NCBI RefSeq assembly: GCF_019308285.1
Contig: NZ_WWEM01000011.1
Span: forward strand, 1-64,000
Source of the DNA: Flavobacterium quisquiliarum
Lineage (GTDB): Bacteria > Bacteroidota > Bacteroidia > Flavobacteriales > Flavobacteriaceae
Reading direction: 5' to 3'
Length of the DNA stretch: 64,000 nt
Program-made: the position numbers and the translations under genes
Shown here: piece after piece, positions 34,780-43,928 of the stretch
Numbering within the stretch: the first letter of the stretch is position 1
Layout of the letters: each line of letters opens with the position of its first letter
Notes under the pieces: generated by a model
What the model was told of the DNA's origin: nothing
Databases searched by the model: none
Seen by the model: the letters and a program-made list of their open reading frames with translations, nothing else

Positions 34780-35142
34780 ATGGCTTTCGACGAAGATAAT
34801 GCAAAGAGAATTAGAACGTTTCTCCAACATAAAGGCACCGATTTTTTCGAAAAGAAAATGTTTGGTGGTATTGTTTTCATGGTAGATAACAAATTATGCT
34901 GTGGAACTCGTTTAGATAAAAAAGTTGGAGAAAATCTTTTGCTATGCAGAATAGATGATTCAGCTTATTTAAAGGCCATAGAAAGAGATGATGTGTTGCC
35001 AATGCCTAATGCAGAAAAGCCAATGAAAAACTATGTTTTTATTGCCGAAATTGGCTGGACAAGAAATCAAGATATGGAGTATTGGCTTCAACTTTGTTTA
35101 GATTTTAATCCTATTGCAAAAGCAAGTAAAAAGAAACAATGA
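34780..35142 (+). CDS. TfoX/Sxy N-terminal domain protein
   Basis: 120 residues. K-K-M-F-G-G-I-V-F-M-V-D-N-K-L-C-C-G (about residues 25-42) and the R-I-D segment (about 66-68) match the TfoX N-terminal domain. The C-terminal TfoX domain of competence regulators is absent. In proteobacteria TfoX activates competence; single-domain forms in Bacteroidetes have no known role. It appears to be a single-gene unit. Confidence 0.85.
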   Translation: MAFDEDNAKRIRTFLQHKGTDFFEKKMFGGIVFMVDNKLCCGTRLDKKVGENLLLCRIDDSAYLKAIERDDVLPMPNAEKPMKNYVFIAEIGWTRNQDMEYWLQLCLDFNPIAKASKKKQ

Positions 35143-35248
35143 TAGCTTCAAGAATTTAGCAATATATTCTTAAACCAAATAAAACATAATTAGATTTCTA
35201 AACTTAGAATCTCAGTATCTTAGCCTCTCAGCAACTTCAAAAAAAACA

Positions 35249-35280
35249 TTTGCAAATAGAAACCCTATTTCATACCTTTG
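35249..35280 (+). promoter_or_regulatory. Promoter of the SAM riboswitch-metH transcript
   Basis: TTTG (35249-35252), 20-nt spacer, TACCTTTG (35273-35280), identical in the -7 element to the metK promoter. Confidence 0.8.
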
Positions 35281-35303
35281 CACTGTTCTTAAAATTATTG
35301 TCA

Positions 35304-35417
35304 GTTATCACGAAAGGCGGAGGGATAGACCCGATGAAACCTTAGCAACCCTTTATCATAAAGAAGGTGCTAAATTCTACTTTATACGACATTTTCCAGT
35401 ATTAAAGATAGATAACA
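35304..35417 (+). ncRNA. SAM-I (S-box) riboswitch upstream of metH
   Basis: P1 GTTATC/GATAAC (35304-35309 with 35411-35416). GGGATAGACCCGATGAAACC and TTAGCAACCC form P2, CTTTAT/ATAAAG forms P3, and GGTGCTAAATTCTAC forms P4. It is clearly homologous in sequence to the riboswitch at 17881. The gene it should control starts 345 bp further on, and the gap holds other elements. Confidence 0.93.
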
Positions 35418-35521
35418 CAAATACATACTCGTATTTCTCAAAACTTTTCTCGATAACATATAATATTTACTGAAACAGATGCTGTATCAGGAGCGAATCA
35501 TTGGCGCATTTTTGCAGTCAG

Positions 35522-35598
35522 TAGTTCCCGCTTTACGTTGCAATCATTTTGCTTTTTAAAGAAAAAAGCAAAATAATTTCCACTTCAATCGGGGCTAA
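35522..35598 (-). ncRNA. Structured repeat element, family E, copy 1 (minus strand)
   Basis: Minus-strand reading: AGCCCCGATTGAAGTGGAAAT, a 12-bp hairpin (ATTTTGCTTTTT/AAAAAGCAAAAT), then GATTGCAACGTAAAGCGGGA. The same order of blocks is found at 37491, 55741 and 63100. The ends pair (CCCG/CGGG). It lies antisense between the riboswitch and metH. Confidence 0.6.
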
Positions 35599-35650
35599 AG
35601 AGCCAGCAATAGTGCACTTTTGGAATTAATGTGAAAAATATCGAAGGCTA

Positions 35651-35697
35651 AACCCGACGGGTTTTCAATCCCGAGGCTTCGGGACTGTCGGGTTTAA
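35651..35697. repeat. Nested hairpin before metH
   Basis: AAACCCGAC/GTCGGGTTT outer arms with an inner TCCCGAGGCTTCGGGA hairpin. There is no strong T-run, so it looks like a repeat rather than a terminator. Confidence 0.5.
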
Positions 35698-35762
35698 ATA
35701 GAGCCTTCAAAAATTATAATTAAAAAAGCTTTGTGCCTTAGTGCCTTAGCGGCAAATACAAC

Positions 35763-36767
35763 ATGGCAATTACGATAAAAGAAGCAATAAAAAAAAATAT
35801 CCTAATCCTAGATGGAGCAATGGGAACAATGTTGCAACGCTATAATTTCTCCGAAGAAGATTTCAGAGGAGAGCGTTTCAAAGATTTCCCGCATCCGTTA
35901 AAAGGAAACAACGATTTACTATCCTTAACACAACCACAAGCAATCCGAGATGTACACACCGCATATTACGAAGCTGGTGCTGACATTGTAGAAACCAATA
36001 CTTTCTCAGGAACGACAATCGGTATGGCCGATTATCACATGGAAGATTTGGTTTACGAGTTAAACTACGAATCGGCAAAAATTGCAAGACAAGTGGCAGA
36101 TGAGTTTACCGCAAAAAATCCGGAAAAACCACGTTTCGTAGCAGGCTCAATTGGGCCGACAAACCGTACGGCAAGTATGTCGCCAGACGTAAATGATCCA
36201 GGTTACAGAGCCGTAACGTTCGACGATTTACGAATTGCGTACAAACAACAAGCAGAAGCTTTAATGGACGGTGGCTGTGATTTGCTTTTAGTAGAAACGA
36301 TTTTCGATACGTTAAACGCAAAAGCTGCGCTTTTTGCGATCGAAGAAGTAAAAGAAGAACGCAATCTTGATATTCCGATTATGGTTTCAGGAACAATTAC
36401 AGATGCTTCAGGAAGAACACTTTCAGGACAAACAGTTGAAGCGTTTTTGATTTCAGTTTCGCATATTCCGTTATTAAGTGTAGGATTCAATTGCGCCCTT
36501 GGAGCCGATTTGCTGAAACCGTATTTAAAAACATTAGCTCATAACACAAGCTTTAATGTTTCGGCACATCCAAACGCAGGATTGCCAAATGCTTTCGGAC
36601 AATACGATGAAACGCCAGAGCAGACACAAGCATTTATTAAAGAATATTTGGAAGATAATTTAATCAATATCATCGGAGGTTGTTGTGGAACAACACCAGA
36701 TCATATTCGATTAATGGCAGAGGTTGCGAAGGATTATAAGCCGAGAGTGGCGCCGGTAATTGCATAA
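35763..36767 (+). CDS. metH: Methionine synthase, homocysteine-binding part (split MetH, N-terminal)
   Basis: 334 residues, equal to the first domain of E. coli Met[11 protein letters not shown] (about residues 16-25) is the start signature. The zinc ligands that bind homocysteine are Cys in G-F-N-C-A-L-G (about 244) and the Cys pair in G-G-C-C-G-T-T-P (about 310-311). The remaining domains are encoded separately at 37694. It carries the SAM-I riboswitch leader. The two subunits must work together to methylate homocysteine. Confidence 0.93.
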   Translation: MAITIKEAIKKNILILDGAMGTMLQRYNFSEEDFRGERFKDFPHPLKGNNDLLSLTQPQAIRDVHTAYYEAGADIVETNTFSGTTIGMADYHMEDLVYELNYESAKIARQVADEFTAKNPEKPRFVAGSIGPTNRTASMSPDVNDPGYRAVTFDDLRIAYKQQAEALMDGGCDLLLVETIFDTLNAKAALFAIEEVKEERNLDIPIMVSGTITDASGRTLSGQTVEAFLISVSHIPLLSVGFNCALGADLLKPYLKTLAHNTSFNVSAHPNAGLPNAFGQYDETPEQTQAFIKEYLEDNLINIIGGCCGTTPDHIRLMAEVAKDYKPRVAPVIA

Positions 36768-36779
36768 ATATTTCCGTTT

Positions 36780-36806
36780 CCTGCAAGGTTTTCAAAACCT
36801 TGTAGG
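36780..36806. repeat. Palindrome flanking the inserted segment, left
   Basis: 27-bp palindrome beginning CCTGCAAGGTTTT and ending AACCTTGTAGG. Its inverted counterpart lies at 37602-37628, with the hypothetical gene and one family E element between them. Confidence 0.75.
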
Positions 36807-36871
36807 TATGATTTTAAGAAAAAATAAAGTTCAATTTAAGAGAACACAAAATTTTATAAGAAAAAGAAAGT

Positions 36872-37468
36872 ATGGAGAATAAGAGAGTTCATTATATTTT
36901 AATACCAATTTTGTTATTATTACTTGGTATATATTCTTATAAAAAGTTGAATAAAAATGAAGAAATTCAAGAAAAACCAGCAGTTGAAACATTAGAGCCA
37001 AAGGATGCAAAAACTGAAATAAAAACAAAACTTGAAACTTCAGATTCCATAGTTCAAATAGGGGATTGTTATTCATATGAACAAGATGGCAATTATTATG
37101 GAGTAATTGTGATTAAATATGAAGATGATGATTTATTTACAGTTGGTATCTTAGAAGAGGTTAAGCAACAACAGCTGAAGATTATAGATTTTGAAAAAGG
37201 AAACTTAATGTGTGCCAAAACTGAATTGCTTGTAGGGAATCCAGTTAAGGGACTATGGACTGGATTTTTTTTTAAGGATGATTTAAAAGTTTTTAAATCG
37301 AATTTCAAGTATGTTGGAAAGATAAAATTAAATGAGACAGAAATTGACGTTAACGGTGGAGGAACTTTAATTTCTTCCTCAGAAGTAAATGTAGAAGATT
37401 TACATAATTCGAAGATGTTGAAAGGTATTTCTAGATACAGAGAGCCAATGGAAAAATATATTGAATAA
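36872..37468 (+). CDS. Membrane-anchored hypothetical protein between the two metH genes
   Basis: 198 residues. One N-terminal membrane span (Y-I-L-I-P-I-L-L-L-L-L-G-I-Y-S, about residues 9-23) is followed by a charged linker (E-I-Q-E-K, E-P-K-D-A-K-T-E). A soluble domain follows (G-D-C-Y-S-Y-E-Q-D-G-N-Y-Y-G-V-I-V). No family recognised. It has no evident tie to methionine synthesis. Flanking palindromes (36780-36806 and 37602-37628) suggest it is a later arrival in the metH operon. Confidence 0.65.
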   Translation: MENKRVHYILIPILLLLLGIYSYKKLNKNEEIQEKPAVETLEPKDAKTEIKTKLETSDSIVQIGDCYSYEQDGNYYGVIVIKYEDDDLFTVGILEEVKQQQLKIIDFEKGNLMCAKTELLVGNPVKGLWTGFFFKDDLKVFKSNFKYVGKIKLNETEIDVNGGGTLISSSEVNVEDLHNSKMLKGISRYREPMEKYIE

Positions 37469-37490
37469 TTCGGTTCTCTTATGAAACCGA

Positions 37491-37582
37491 GTTTGCGTGA
37501 GGGATAGTAGTGAAAAACCCACAGCCTGACGAAGGAAGAGCGAGGACTTGTAACGGATAGCCCGACCCGGAGGGACACGCCC
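37491..37582 (+). ncRNA. Structured repeat element, family E, copy 2
   Basis: Starts GTTTGCGTGAGGGATAGTAG and ends CGGATAGCCCGACCCGGAGG, then GACACGCCC. The outer pair GCGTG/CACGC (37495-37499 with 37576-37580) and GGG/CCC inside keep the pairing seen in the other copies with different bases. It follows a CGGTT/AACCG hairpin (37471-37489) just after the hypothetical gene. Confidence 0.6.
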
Positions 37583-37601
37583 AAAATAATAAACATAAAT
37601 A

Positions 37602-37628
37602 CCTACAAGGTTTTAAAAACCTCGCAGG
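37602..37628. repeat. Palindrome flanking the inserted segment, right
   Basis: 27 bp beginning CCTACAAGGTTTT and ending AACCTCGCAGG. Its reverse complement matches 36780-36806 with few differences, and the adjoining TA and AAA bases also match. Confidence 0.75.
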
Positions 37629-37693
37629 AAAGAAAATAGAATAAAAAAACTCAGAATCTAAGCATCTTAGAATCTCAGTAACTTTAAAAAGAA

Positions 37694-40369
37694 ATGACAG
37701 AAAAAAGAAGAGACCTTGTATTATCAGGATTAGAACCGTTGATCATTACGCCCGAAAGTGTTTTCGTGAATGTTGGTGAGCGTACAAACGTAACAGGTTC
37801 AAGAAAATTCTTGAGATTAATCAAGGAAGAGAAATATGACGAGGCGCTTGATATTGCAAGACAGCAAGTAGAAGGAGGAGCACAAATCATCGATATTAAT
37901 ATGGATGAAGGAATGCTTGATGGTGTTACTGCAATGACTAAATTTTTGAATTTAATTGCTGCAGAACCAGACATTTCGAGAGTGCCGATTATGATCGATA
38001 GTTCGAAATGGGAAATCATCGAAGCAGGTCTGAAAGTAGTACAAGGAAAAAGCGTTGTAAACTCGATTTCGTTAAAAGAAGGCGAAGAAGCTTTTATTCA
38101 CCACGCACGATTAATCAAACGTTACGGCGCGGCGGCAATTATCATGGCTTTTGATGAAGTTGGTCAGGCGGATAATTACGATCGCCGAGTGGAGATTTGT
38201 CAGCGTTCGTATGATATTTTGGTGAACAAAGTAGGGTTTCCTCCGCAGGATATTATTTTCGATTTGAATATTTTCCCGGTTGCAACGGGAATGGAAGAGC
38301 ATAGATTAAACGCTTTGGATTTCTTTAGAGGAACAAAATGGGTTCGAGAAAATCTTCCGCACGCGCATATCAGTGGTGGAGTGAGTAACGTTTCGTTCTC
38401 TTTTAGAGGAAACGATACGGTTCGTGAAGCGATGCATTCGGTGTTTTTATACCACGCAATCAAAAACGGAATGACGATGGGAATCGTAAATCCAGAGATG
38501 TTGACGATTTACGATGATATTCCGAAAGATTTATTAGAACACGTTGAAGACGTAATTTTAGATAGACGTGACGATGCTACTGAACGACTTTTAGATTTTG
38601 CAGAAAATGTAAAAGGTGAAGTAAAAAGTGATGAAAAAGCCATTCAGGAATGGCGTTTAGGATCTGTTCAGGATCGTATTACGCATTCGTTGGTAAAAGG
38701 AATCGATGCTTTTATTGAAGAAGATGTTGAAGAAGCACGTTTGGCTGCAACAAAACCAATTGAAGTTATCGAGATCAATTTAATGGCCGGAATGAATGTA
38801 GTTGGAGATTTGTTCGGAAGCGGAAAAATGTTCTTGCCTCAGGTAGTAAAATCGGCTCGTGTAATGAAAAAAGCGGTGGCTTATTTATTGCCATTTATTG
38901 AAGCAAGCAAACAAGCCGGAGACAAACAAGGAAACGGAAAAATCTTGATGGCGACTGTAAAAGGCGATGTTCACGATATTGGTAAAAACATTGTTTCGGT
39001 GGTTTTGGCTTGTAACAATTACGAGATTGTAGATCTTGGCGTTATGGTGCCTCCGGAAAAAATTATTTCGGCTGCGATTGAACACAATGTAGACATTATT
39101 GGATTAAGCGGACTGATTACACCTTCGCTTGACGAAATGGTGTATTTGGCCAAAGAATTAGACAAACAAGGAATTAAAATCCCGATTATGATTGGTGGAG
39201 CAACCACTTCGCGCGCGCATACGGCCGTGAAAATTGCGCCTCAATACAGAGAAACTGTAATTCACGTAAACGATGCTTCTAGAGCCGTTACCGTTGCAGG
39301 AAATCTGTTGGATCATAACCGAAAAATATATGCGGCAGATATTCGTGCAGAATACGATTCTTTTAGAGAAACATTTTTAAATCGTTCAAGAGATAAAAAC
39401 TTCCTGACGATTGAAGATGCCCGTAAAAATAAATTGCCATTGGATTGGTCGGAATATACGCCAACTAAACCAAAAGTAATTGGCAAACAAATTGTCGAAG
39501 TTGAATTAGATGTTTTGGTTCCGTATATCGACTGGACACCATTTTTCCAGACTTGGGAATTGTACGGAAAATATCCGGCAATTTTAACGGATGAGGTTGT
39601 GGGAGAACAAGCGACTTCTGTTTTTAACGATGCTCAGGCAATGCTGAAAGTTATTTTAGAAGAGAAGAAACTAAAAGCAAAAGGTATTTACGGAATTTTC
39701 CCTGCAAATCAGGTTGATGACGACGATATCGAATTGCGCGATGAAAACGGAAAAGTTTTGGAGAAATTCTTAACGCTTCGTCAGCAGTCACAAAAAACAA
39801 AAGGAGCTCCAAACATCGCTTTGGCCGATTTTATTCTGCCAAAAGACAGCGGAATAGAAGATTATATGGGAACTTTCTGCGTAACAACTGGTTTTGGTGT
39901 TGATGAATGGGCAGCGGAATACGAAAAGAATTTAGACGATTACAATTCGATTATGGTGAAAGCGCTTGCCGATCGTTTTGCAGAGGCTTTCGCCGAATAT
40001 CTTCACGAGAGAGTTCGTAAAGATTTCTGGGGTTATGATAGCGAAGAATCGTTAACCAACGAAGAATTGATTAAAGAAAATTATAAAGGAATTCGTCCTG
40101 CTCCAGGTTATCCAGCTTGTCCAGATCACTTGGAAAAACCAACAATCTGGAAACTTTTAAATGTAGCTGAAGAAATAGGAGTAACGCTGACAGAAAGTAT
40201 GGCGATGTGGCCAGCTTCATCGGTTTCAGGATATTATTTCGGAAACCCAAAAAGCCGCTATTTCGGACTCGGAAAAATAAAAGAAGATCAGGTAGTAGAT
40301 TACGCCAAACGACGCAATGTTCCAACGGATTACGCAATGAAGTGGTTAAACCCTAATATAGCAGATTAA
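37694..40369 (+). CDS. metH: Methionine synthase, folate/cobalamin/activation part (split MetH, C-terminal)
   Basis: 891 residues. Pterin-binding domain first (about 1-270; [11 protein letters not shown], residues 25-35). The cobalamin cap and binding domains follow (about 310-560), with the cobalt-ligand motif D-V-H-D-I-G-K-N and G-L-S-G-L-I-T-P. The SAM-dependent reactivation domain comes last (about 590-880; [12 protein letters not shown]). Together with the 35763 gene it makes a full MetH that moves a methyl from methyl-tetrahydrofolate to homocysteine through B12. The split point is the domain border; both halves look intact. Confidence 0.95.
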   Translation: MTEKRRDLVLSGLEPLIITPESVFVNVGERTNVTGSRKFLRLIKEEKYDEALDIARQQVEGGAQIIDINMDEGMLDGVTAMTKFLNLIAAEPDISRVPIMIDSSKWEIIEAGLKVVQGKSVVNSISLKEGEEAFIHHARLIKRYGAAAIIMAFDEVGQADNYDRRVEICQRSYDILVNKVGFPPQDIIFDLNIFPVATGMEEHRLNALDFFRGTKWVRENLPHAHISGGVSNVSFSFRGNDTVREAMHSVFLYHAIKNGMTMGIVNPEMLTIYDDIPKDLLEHVEDVILDRRDDATERLLDFAENVKGEVKSDEKAIQEWRLGSVQDRITHSLVKGIDAFIEEDVEEARLAATKPIEVIEINLMAGMNVVGDLFGSGKMFLPQVVKSARVMKKAVAYLLPFIEASKQAGDKQGNGKILMATVKGDVHDIGKNIVSVVLACNNYEIVDLGVMVPPEKIISAAIEHNVDIIGLSGLITPSLDEMVYLAKELDKQGIKIPIMIGGATTSRAHTAVKIAPQYRETVIHVNDASRAVTVAGNLLDHNRKIYAADIRAEYDSFRETFLNRSRDKNFLTIEDARKNKLPLDWSEYTPTKPKVIGKQIVEVELDVLVPYIDWTPFFQTWELYGKYPAILTDEVVGEQATSVFNDAQAMLKVILEEKKLKAKGIYGIFPANQVDDDDIELRDENGKVLEKFLTLRQQSQKTKGAPNIALADFILPKDSGIEDYMGTFCVTTGFGVDEWAAEYEKNLDDYNSIMVKALADRFAEAFAEYLHERVRKDFWGYDSEESLTNEELIKENYKGIRPAPGYPACPDHLEKPTIWKLLNVAEEIGVTLTESMAMWPASSVSGYYFGNPKSRYFGLGKIKEDQVVDYAKRRNVPTDYAMKWLNPNIAD

Positions 40370-40379
40370 CGAAAAAAGT

Positions 40380-40447
40380 TTCAGGTTTCAGGTTTTAAGT
40401 TTCAAGTTCTGTACAGCAACTTGAAACCTGAAACTTTAAACTTGAAA
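40380..40447. repeat. Inverted short-phrase repeat between metH and metF
   Basis: Left arm made of TTTCAGGTTTCAGG and TAAGTTTCAAGTT; right arm of AACTTGAAACCTGAAAC and TTTAAACTTGAAAC. The arms pair around CTGTACAGC. Single-sided versions occur before metZ (about 22615), cysD (27393) and cysN (28435). Confidence 0.75.
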
Positions 40448-40537
40448 CAACAAATATTTGATTTAAGTTTTTGATTTCAGATTTTTTACACGAACTAAAA
40501 ACTCAAAACACTTAACTCATAACCCATAACTTAAAAA

Positions 40538-41494
40538 ATGAAAGTAACAGAGCATATAGAAAACGCCAAAGGAAAAACATTATTCTCATTTGAAATTATT
40601 CCGCCTCAAAAGGGGAAAAGCATTCAGGAATTATACGATAATATTGATCCGTTAATGGAATTTAATCCGCCATTTATTGATGTAACGACTTCTCGTGAAG
40701 AATATATTTATATTGATAAAGGTAACGGACTTTTGGATAAGAAATTAACTCGTATGCGTCCGGGAACGCTTGGAATTTGCGCTTCTATAAAACACAAATA
40801 CAATGTTGACACTGTTCCGCATTTGCTTTGTGGTGGTTTTACCAAAGAAGAAACCGAGTATATGCTGGTTGATTGTCATTATTTAGGAATCAACAATGTA
40901 ATGGCGCTTCGTGGAGATGCAATGAAAGACGAACAATCTTTTGTGCCAAAAGCAGGGGGAAATCATTATGCAATTGATTTGGTTAAACAAATTAAAGATT
41001 TAAACTGCGGGCAATACCTTCACGAAGTAATCGATGCAGATAACAAAGCCGATTTTTGTATTGGTGTTGCAGGATATCCGGAAAAACATTTAGAGTCTCC
41101 ATCTTTACAATCAGATTTAAAAAGATTAAAAGAAAAAGTAGACGCAGGAGCAGATTATGTCGTAACACAAATGTTTTTTGACAACTCAAAATATTTTGCC
41201 TTTGTAGAAAAAGCAAGAGAAATGGGCATCACAATTCCGATTATTCCCGGAATTAAGCCAATTGCAGTTCAAAGACATTTACAAGTTTTACCACAGATTT
41301 TCAGAATCGATTTACCTGAAGATTTAATCGATGCTGTAGATAAATGTAAAAATAACGCTGAAATCAAACAAGTCGGAATCGAATGGGCGATTCAGCAATC
41401 ATTAGAATTAAAAGCCGCAGGAGTTCCGTTTTTACACTATTATTCAATGGGTAAATCTGAGAATATCCGCCAGATTGCAAGTCAGGTTTTTTAA
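40538..41494 (+). CDS. metF: 5,10-methylenetetrahydrofolate reductase MetF
   Basis: 318 residues, normal for MetF. S-F-E-I-I-P-P-Q-K-G (about residues 17-26) holds the catalytic Glu, and A-L-R-G-D (about 128-132) is the FAD/folate motif. I-V/P-x-I-I-P-G-I-K-P-I (about 231-243) is also typical. It makes methyl-tetrahydrofolate, the methyl donor of MetH. It lies 168 bp behind metH and may share its transcript. Confidence 0.95.
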   Translation: MKVTEHIENAKGKTLFSFEIIPPQKGKSIQELYDNIDPLMEFNPPFIDVTTSREEYIYIDKGNGLLDKKLTRMRPGTLGICASIKHKYNVDTVPHLLCGGFTKEETEYMLVDCHYLGINNVMALRGDAMKDEQSFVPKAGGNHYAIDLVKQIKDLNCGQYLHEVIDADNKADFCIGVAGYPEKHLESPSLQSDLKRLKEKVDAGADYVVTQMFFDNSKYFAFVEKAREMGITIPIIPGIKPIAVQRHLQVLPQIFRIDLPEDLIDAVDKCKNNAEIKQVGIEWAIQQSLELKAAGVPFLHYYSMGKSENIRQIASQVF

Positions 41495-41518
41495 GGTCTT
41501 TGCACGATATAACGTTTG

Positions 41519-41628
41519 TTTTGTCATTTCGACCGAAGGGAGAAATCACACGCGGGATTCGACAAAGATTGGCGACTTTCTGTGCGGAGTTTCTAGTGTG
41601 ATTTCTCCTTTCGGTCGAAATGACAAAA
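41519..41628. repeat. Palindromic repeat element, family D
   Basis: 110 bp with 33-bp terminal inverted repeats (41519-41551 and 41596-41628) that differ at one position. End sequence TTTTGTCATTTCGACCGAAG. It lies directly behind metF and could stop transcription. Confidence 0.85.
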
Positions 41629-41701
41629 AAGTTGGAATTTGGACCCGAGCGTAAGCGAATTGGCGAAGCAATTTTTAAATTGGAATTTAAATTTTTACAC
41701 C

Positions 41702-42355
41702 ATGAAACAAGAAGAACTACAAGCCATAGCCTCTCAATTGAAACATCCATCGGGAGAAAAAGGAATCGAAATGGGCAATATGATGAACGAAACGAACATC
41801 AATATGACCAAACATTCGATTCAGAATCTAAATATTTCAAACGAAAACAGAATTCTAGAACTCGGACATGGCAACGCAGGTCACGTTGAATTTTTGTTTG
41901 AACAAGCCGAAAAACTAAAATATTACGGACTGGAAATGTCGGAACTGATGTTTCAGGAAGCCCGCCAGATTAACCGTAATTTTGTTTCTCAAAAACAGGC
42001 TTTCTTTTCACTTTATGACGGAAATACGATTCCGTTTGAAGATGAGTTATTTGATAAAATTTTCACAGTAAATACGATTTATTTCTGGCAGAAGCCTGAA
42101 GAATTGCTTTCGGAAATCTACAGGGTTTTAAAACCAAATGGAAATTTCTGTTTGACATTTGCGGAAGAAGATTTTATGAAAAAACTGCCTTTTACGCAAT
42201 TCGAGTTTGAATTGTACAGCACCGAAAAAGCGCAGGAATTAATCAAAAAATCAGATTTTAAAATTGTTTATACGGAGACACAAACAGAAGAAGTAAAAAG
42301 CAAAACCGGCGAATTGGTCGAGAGAGCTTTTACTACTATTGTTCTGGAGAAATAG
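41702..42355 (+). CDS. Class I SAM-dependent methyltransferase
   Basis: 217 residues from ATG 41702; an upstream in-frame TTG would start inside sequence next to repeat family D. Motif I is I-L-E-L-G-H-G-N-A-G (about residues 51-60). F-D-K-I-F-T-V-N-T-I-Y-F-W (about 118-130) and V-L-K-P-N-G (about 141-146) are the later motifs of the UbiE/methyltransf_11 group. Substrate unknown. It is a downstream user of the SAM made in this neighbourhood, but nothing else ties it to the pathway. Confidence 0.85.
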   Translation: MKQEELQAIASQLKHPSGEKGIEMGNMMNETNINMTKHSIQNLNISNENRILELGHGNAGHVEFLFEQAEKLKYYGLEMSELMFQEARQINRNFVSQKQAFFSLYDGNTIPFEDELFDKIFTVNTIYFWQKPEELLSEIYRVLKPNGNFCLTFAEEDFMKKLPFTQFEFELYSTEKAQELIKKSDFKIVYTETQTEEVKSKTGELVERAFTTIVLEK

Positions 42356-42363
42356 AAGAAATT

Positions 42364-42506
42364 TTTAAACACATAGAAACATAGATTTTTTTAATTTTAG
42401 TTGATAAGAATTAAAAGAAAAATACATTTTTCACACATAGCTATGTTTGTTTAAATAAGTGAAACGCCTTTATAGACAAAGGGAACTATGTTTCTATGTG
42501 TTTAAA
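42364..42506. repeat. MITE-like palindromic repeat, family A, copy 2
   Basis: 143 bp with ~22-bp terminal inverted repeats (from 42364; right arm 42484-42506). It shares ACACATAGAAACATAG ends and AAGTGAAACGCC inside with the copy at 6693-6834. Confidence 0.85.
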
Positions 42507-42545
42507 AAATATAGATATTGCTGAATTCTAAATCCTTGTATCATT

Positions 42546-43769
42546 ATGGAAGTTAAGAAAATCAATTTTTTGCAGAGTTACAGCAGTATTTTATGGCTTC
42601 TAGGCGGTATTATAATCGGAAGTATTTTCGGGTTAGTATTTGGAGAAGATGTTCTGATCATAAAACCGTTGGGAGATATTTTTCTGAATTTACTTTTTAC
42701 AGCCATTATTCCCCTTATTTTTTTTACGATTGGTTCGTCGATTGCTAATTTGGAACGAACAGAAAAATTAGGGAAACTGTTTATTATCATGATTTTGGTT
42801 TTTCTCGCTACCATTTTGATTTCGGCCATTGTGATGATTTGTGCCGTTTATCTTTTTCCAATTCATGAAGATATTGCGATAGCTAAAGTTCCCTTTGAAG
42901 AAGTAGCCTCAGGGTCAGCTGGAGATCAGATTGCAAAACTGCTTACAGCCAATGATTTCTTCGAATTGTTATCCCGAAAAAGCATGCTGGCATTGATTAT
43001 TTTCTCTTTTTTAGTGGGTTTTGCCACATTACAATCAGGAGAAAAAGGGAATGCTTTCAAGAGTTTCTTAGATTCAGGAAATGAGGTAATGAAACAGCTT
43101 TTGAACATCATCATGAAATCTGCACCAATAGGTTTAGGAGCTTATTTTGCTTATCAAGTTGGAGTTTTTGGACCACAATTACTGGGAGTTTATGCAAAAC
43201 CAATGGCAGTTTATTATGCAGCTTGTATTTTCTATTTCTTTGTATTCTTTAGTTTATATGCATTTGTCGCTGGTGGGAAAAAAGCTTTTAAAGTTTTTTG
43301 GAGCAACAATATAACGCCGTCTTTAACCGCAATAGGAACCTGTAGTAGTATTGCAACCATTCCCGCAAATTTGGACGCAGCAGAAAAAATGGGAATTCCA
43401 TCACATGTCAGGAATTTAGTAATTCCGCTTGGGGCGCCTTTGCATAAAGACGGTTCAAGTATGTCTTCCATCTTGAAAATAACCTTTTTGTTTGCTATGT
43501 TTGGGAAAGATTTTTCAGATCCTATGACAATTCTTCTCGCTTTAGGAATTACAATTGTAGTTTCGATTGTCGAAGGCGGAATTCCAAATGGAGGTTATAT
43601 TGGTGAAATTTTAGCCATTACCGTTTATGGTTTTCCAATGGAACAAGCTTTACCAGTTGCCATGATTCTAGGAACTCTAGTCGATCCAATCGCTACTTTA
43701 TTAAATGCCAACGGAGATGTAATCTGTTCTATGATGGTTTCTAGGTTTTCCGAAAAAACAAAATGGTAA
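42546..43769 (+). CDS. Dicarboxylate/amino acid:cation symporter (DAACS family)
   Basis: 407 residues, eight-span plus re-entrant loop topology. I-P-L-I-F-F-T-I-G-S-S (about 55-65) is near the first conserved segment. T-A-I-G-T-C-S-S-I-A-T-I-P (about 260-272) is the serine-rich re-entrant loop. A-P-L-H-K-D-G-S-S and D-P-I-A-T-L-L-N-A-N-G-D complete the substrate and cation site. It imports dicarboxylates such as glutamate, aspartate or C4 acids with Na+ or H+. The decarboxylase gene that follows (160 bp) may be functionally linked. Confidence 0.9.
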   Translation: MEVKKINFLQSYSSILWLLGGIIIGSIFGLVFGEDVLIIKPLGDIFLNLLFTAIIPLIFFTIGSSIANLERTEKLGKLFIIMILVFLATILISAIVMICAVYLFPIHEDIAIAKVPFEEVASGSAGDQIAKLLTANDFFELLSRKSMLALIIFSFLVGFATLQSGEKGNAFKSFLDSGNEVMKQLLNIIMKSAPIGLGAYFAYQVGVFGPQLLGVYAKPMAVYYAACIFYFFVFFSLYAFVAGGKKAFKVFWSNNITPSLTAIGTCSSIATIPANLDAAEKMGIPSHVRNLVIPLGAPLHKDGSSMSSILKITFLFAMFGKDFSDPMTILLALGITIVVSIVEGGIPNGGYIGEILAITVYGFPMEQALPVAMILGTLVDPIATLLNANGDVICSMMVSRFSEKTKW

Positions 43770-43928
43770 CTAGATTTTAAAAATCCCAAATCTTAAATCG
43801 CTCCTCCTGTTCGCTATCGCTTGAGTCCAAAATCTGCGCGAGACCAAATCAGCAGTTCTTCAAATAAAAAATTATATCAAATTTATTTTCATCTGAATCA
43901 ATCAGCATGAAATCTAATACTCTATACT

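Noticed and set aside
37096..37596. 166-codon ORF on the minus strand opposite the hypothetical gene
   Set aside because: It runs antisense through a better-supported ORF and the family E element, and has Ser/Pro-rich composition typical of antisense frames.
41639..41701. Upstream TTG start for the methyltransferase
   Set aside because: The added 21 residues come from sequence adjoining repeat family D and precede the conserved domain without similarity; ATG 41702 was chosen.
41364..41750. 128-codon minus-strand ORF over metF 3' end and repeat family D
   Set aside because: It spans the inverted repeat and the end of metF and shows no domain; an accidental frame.
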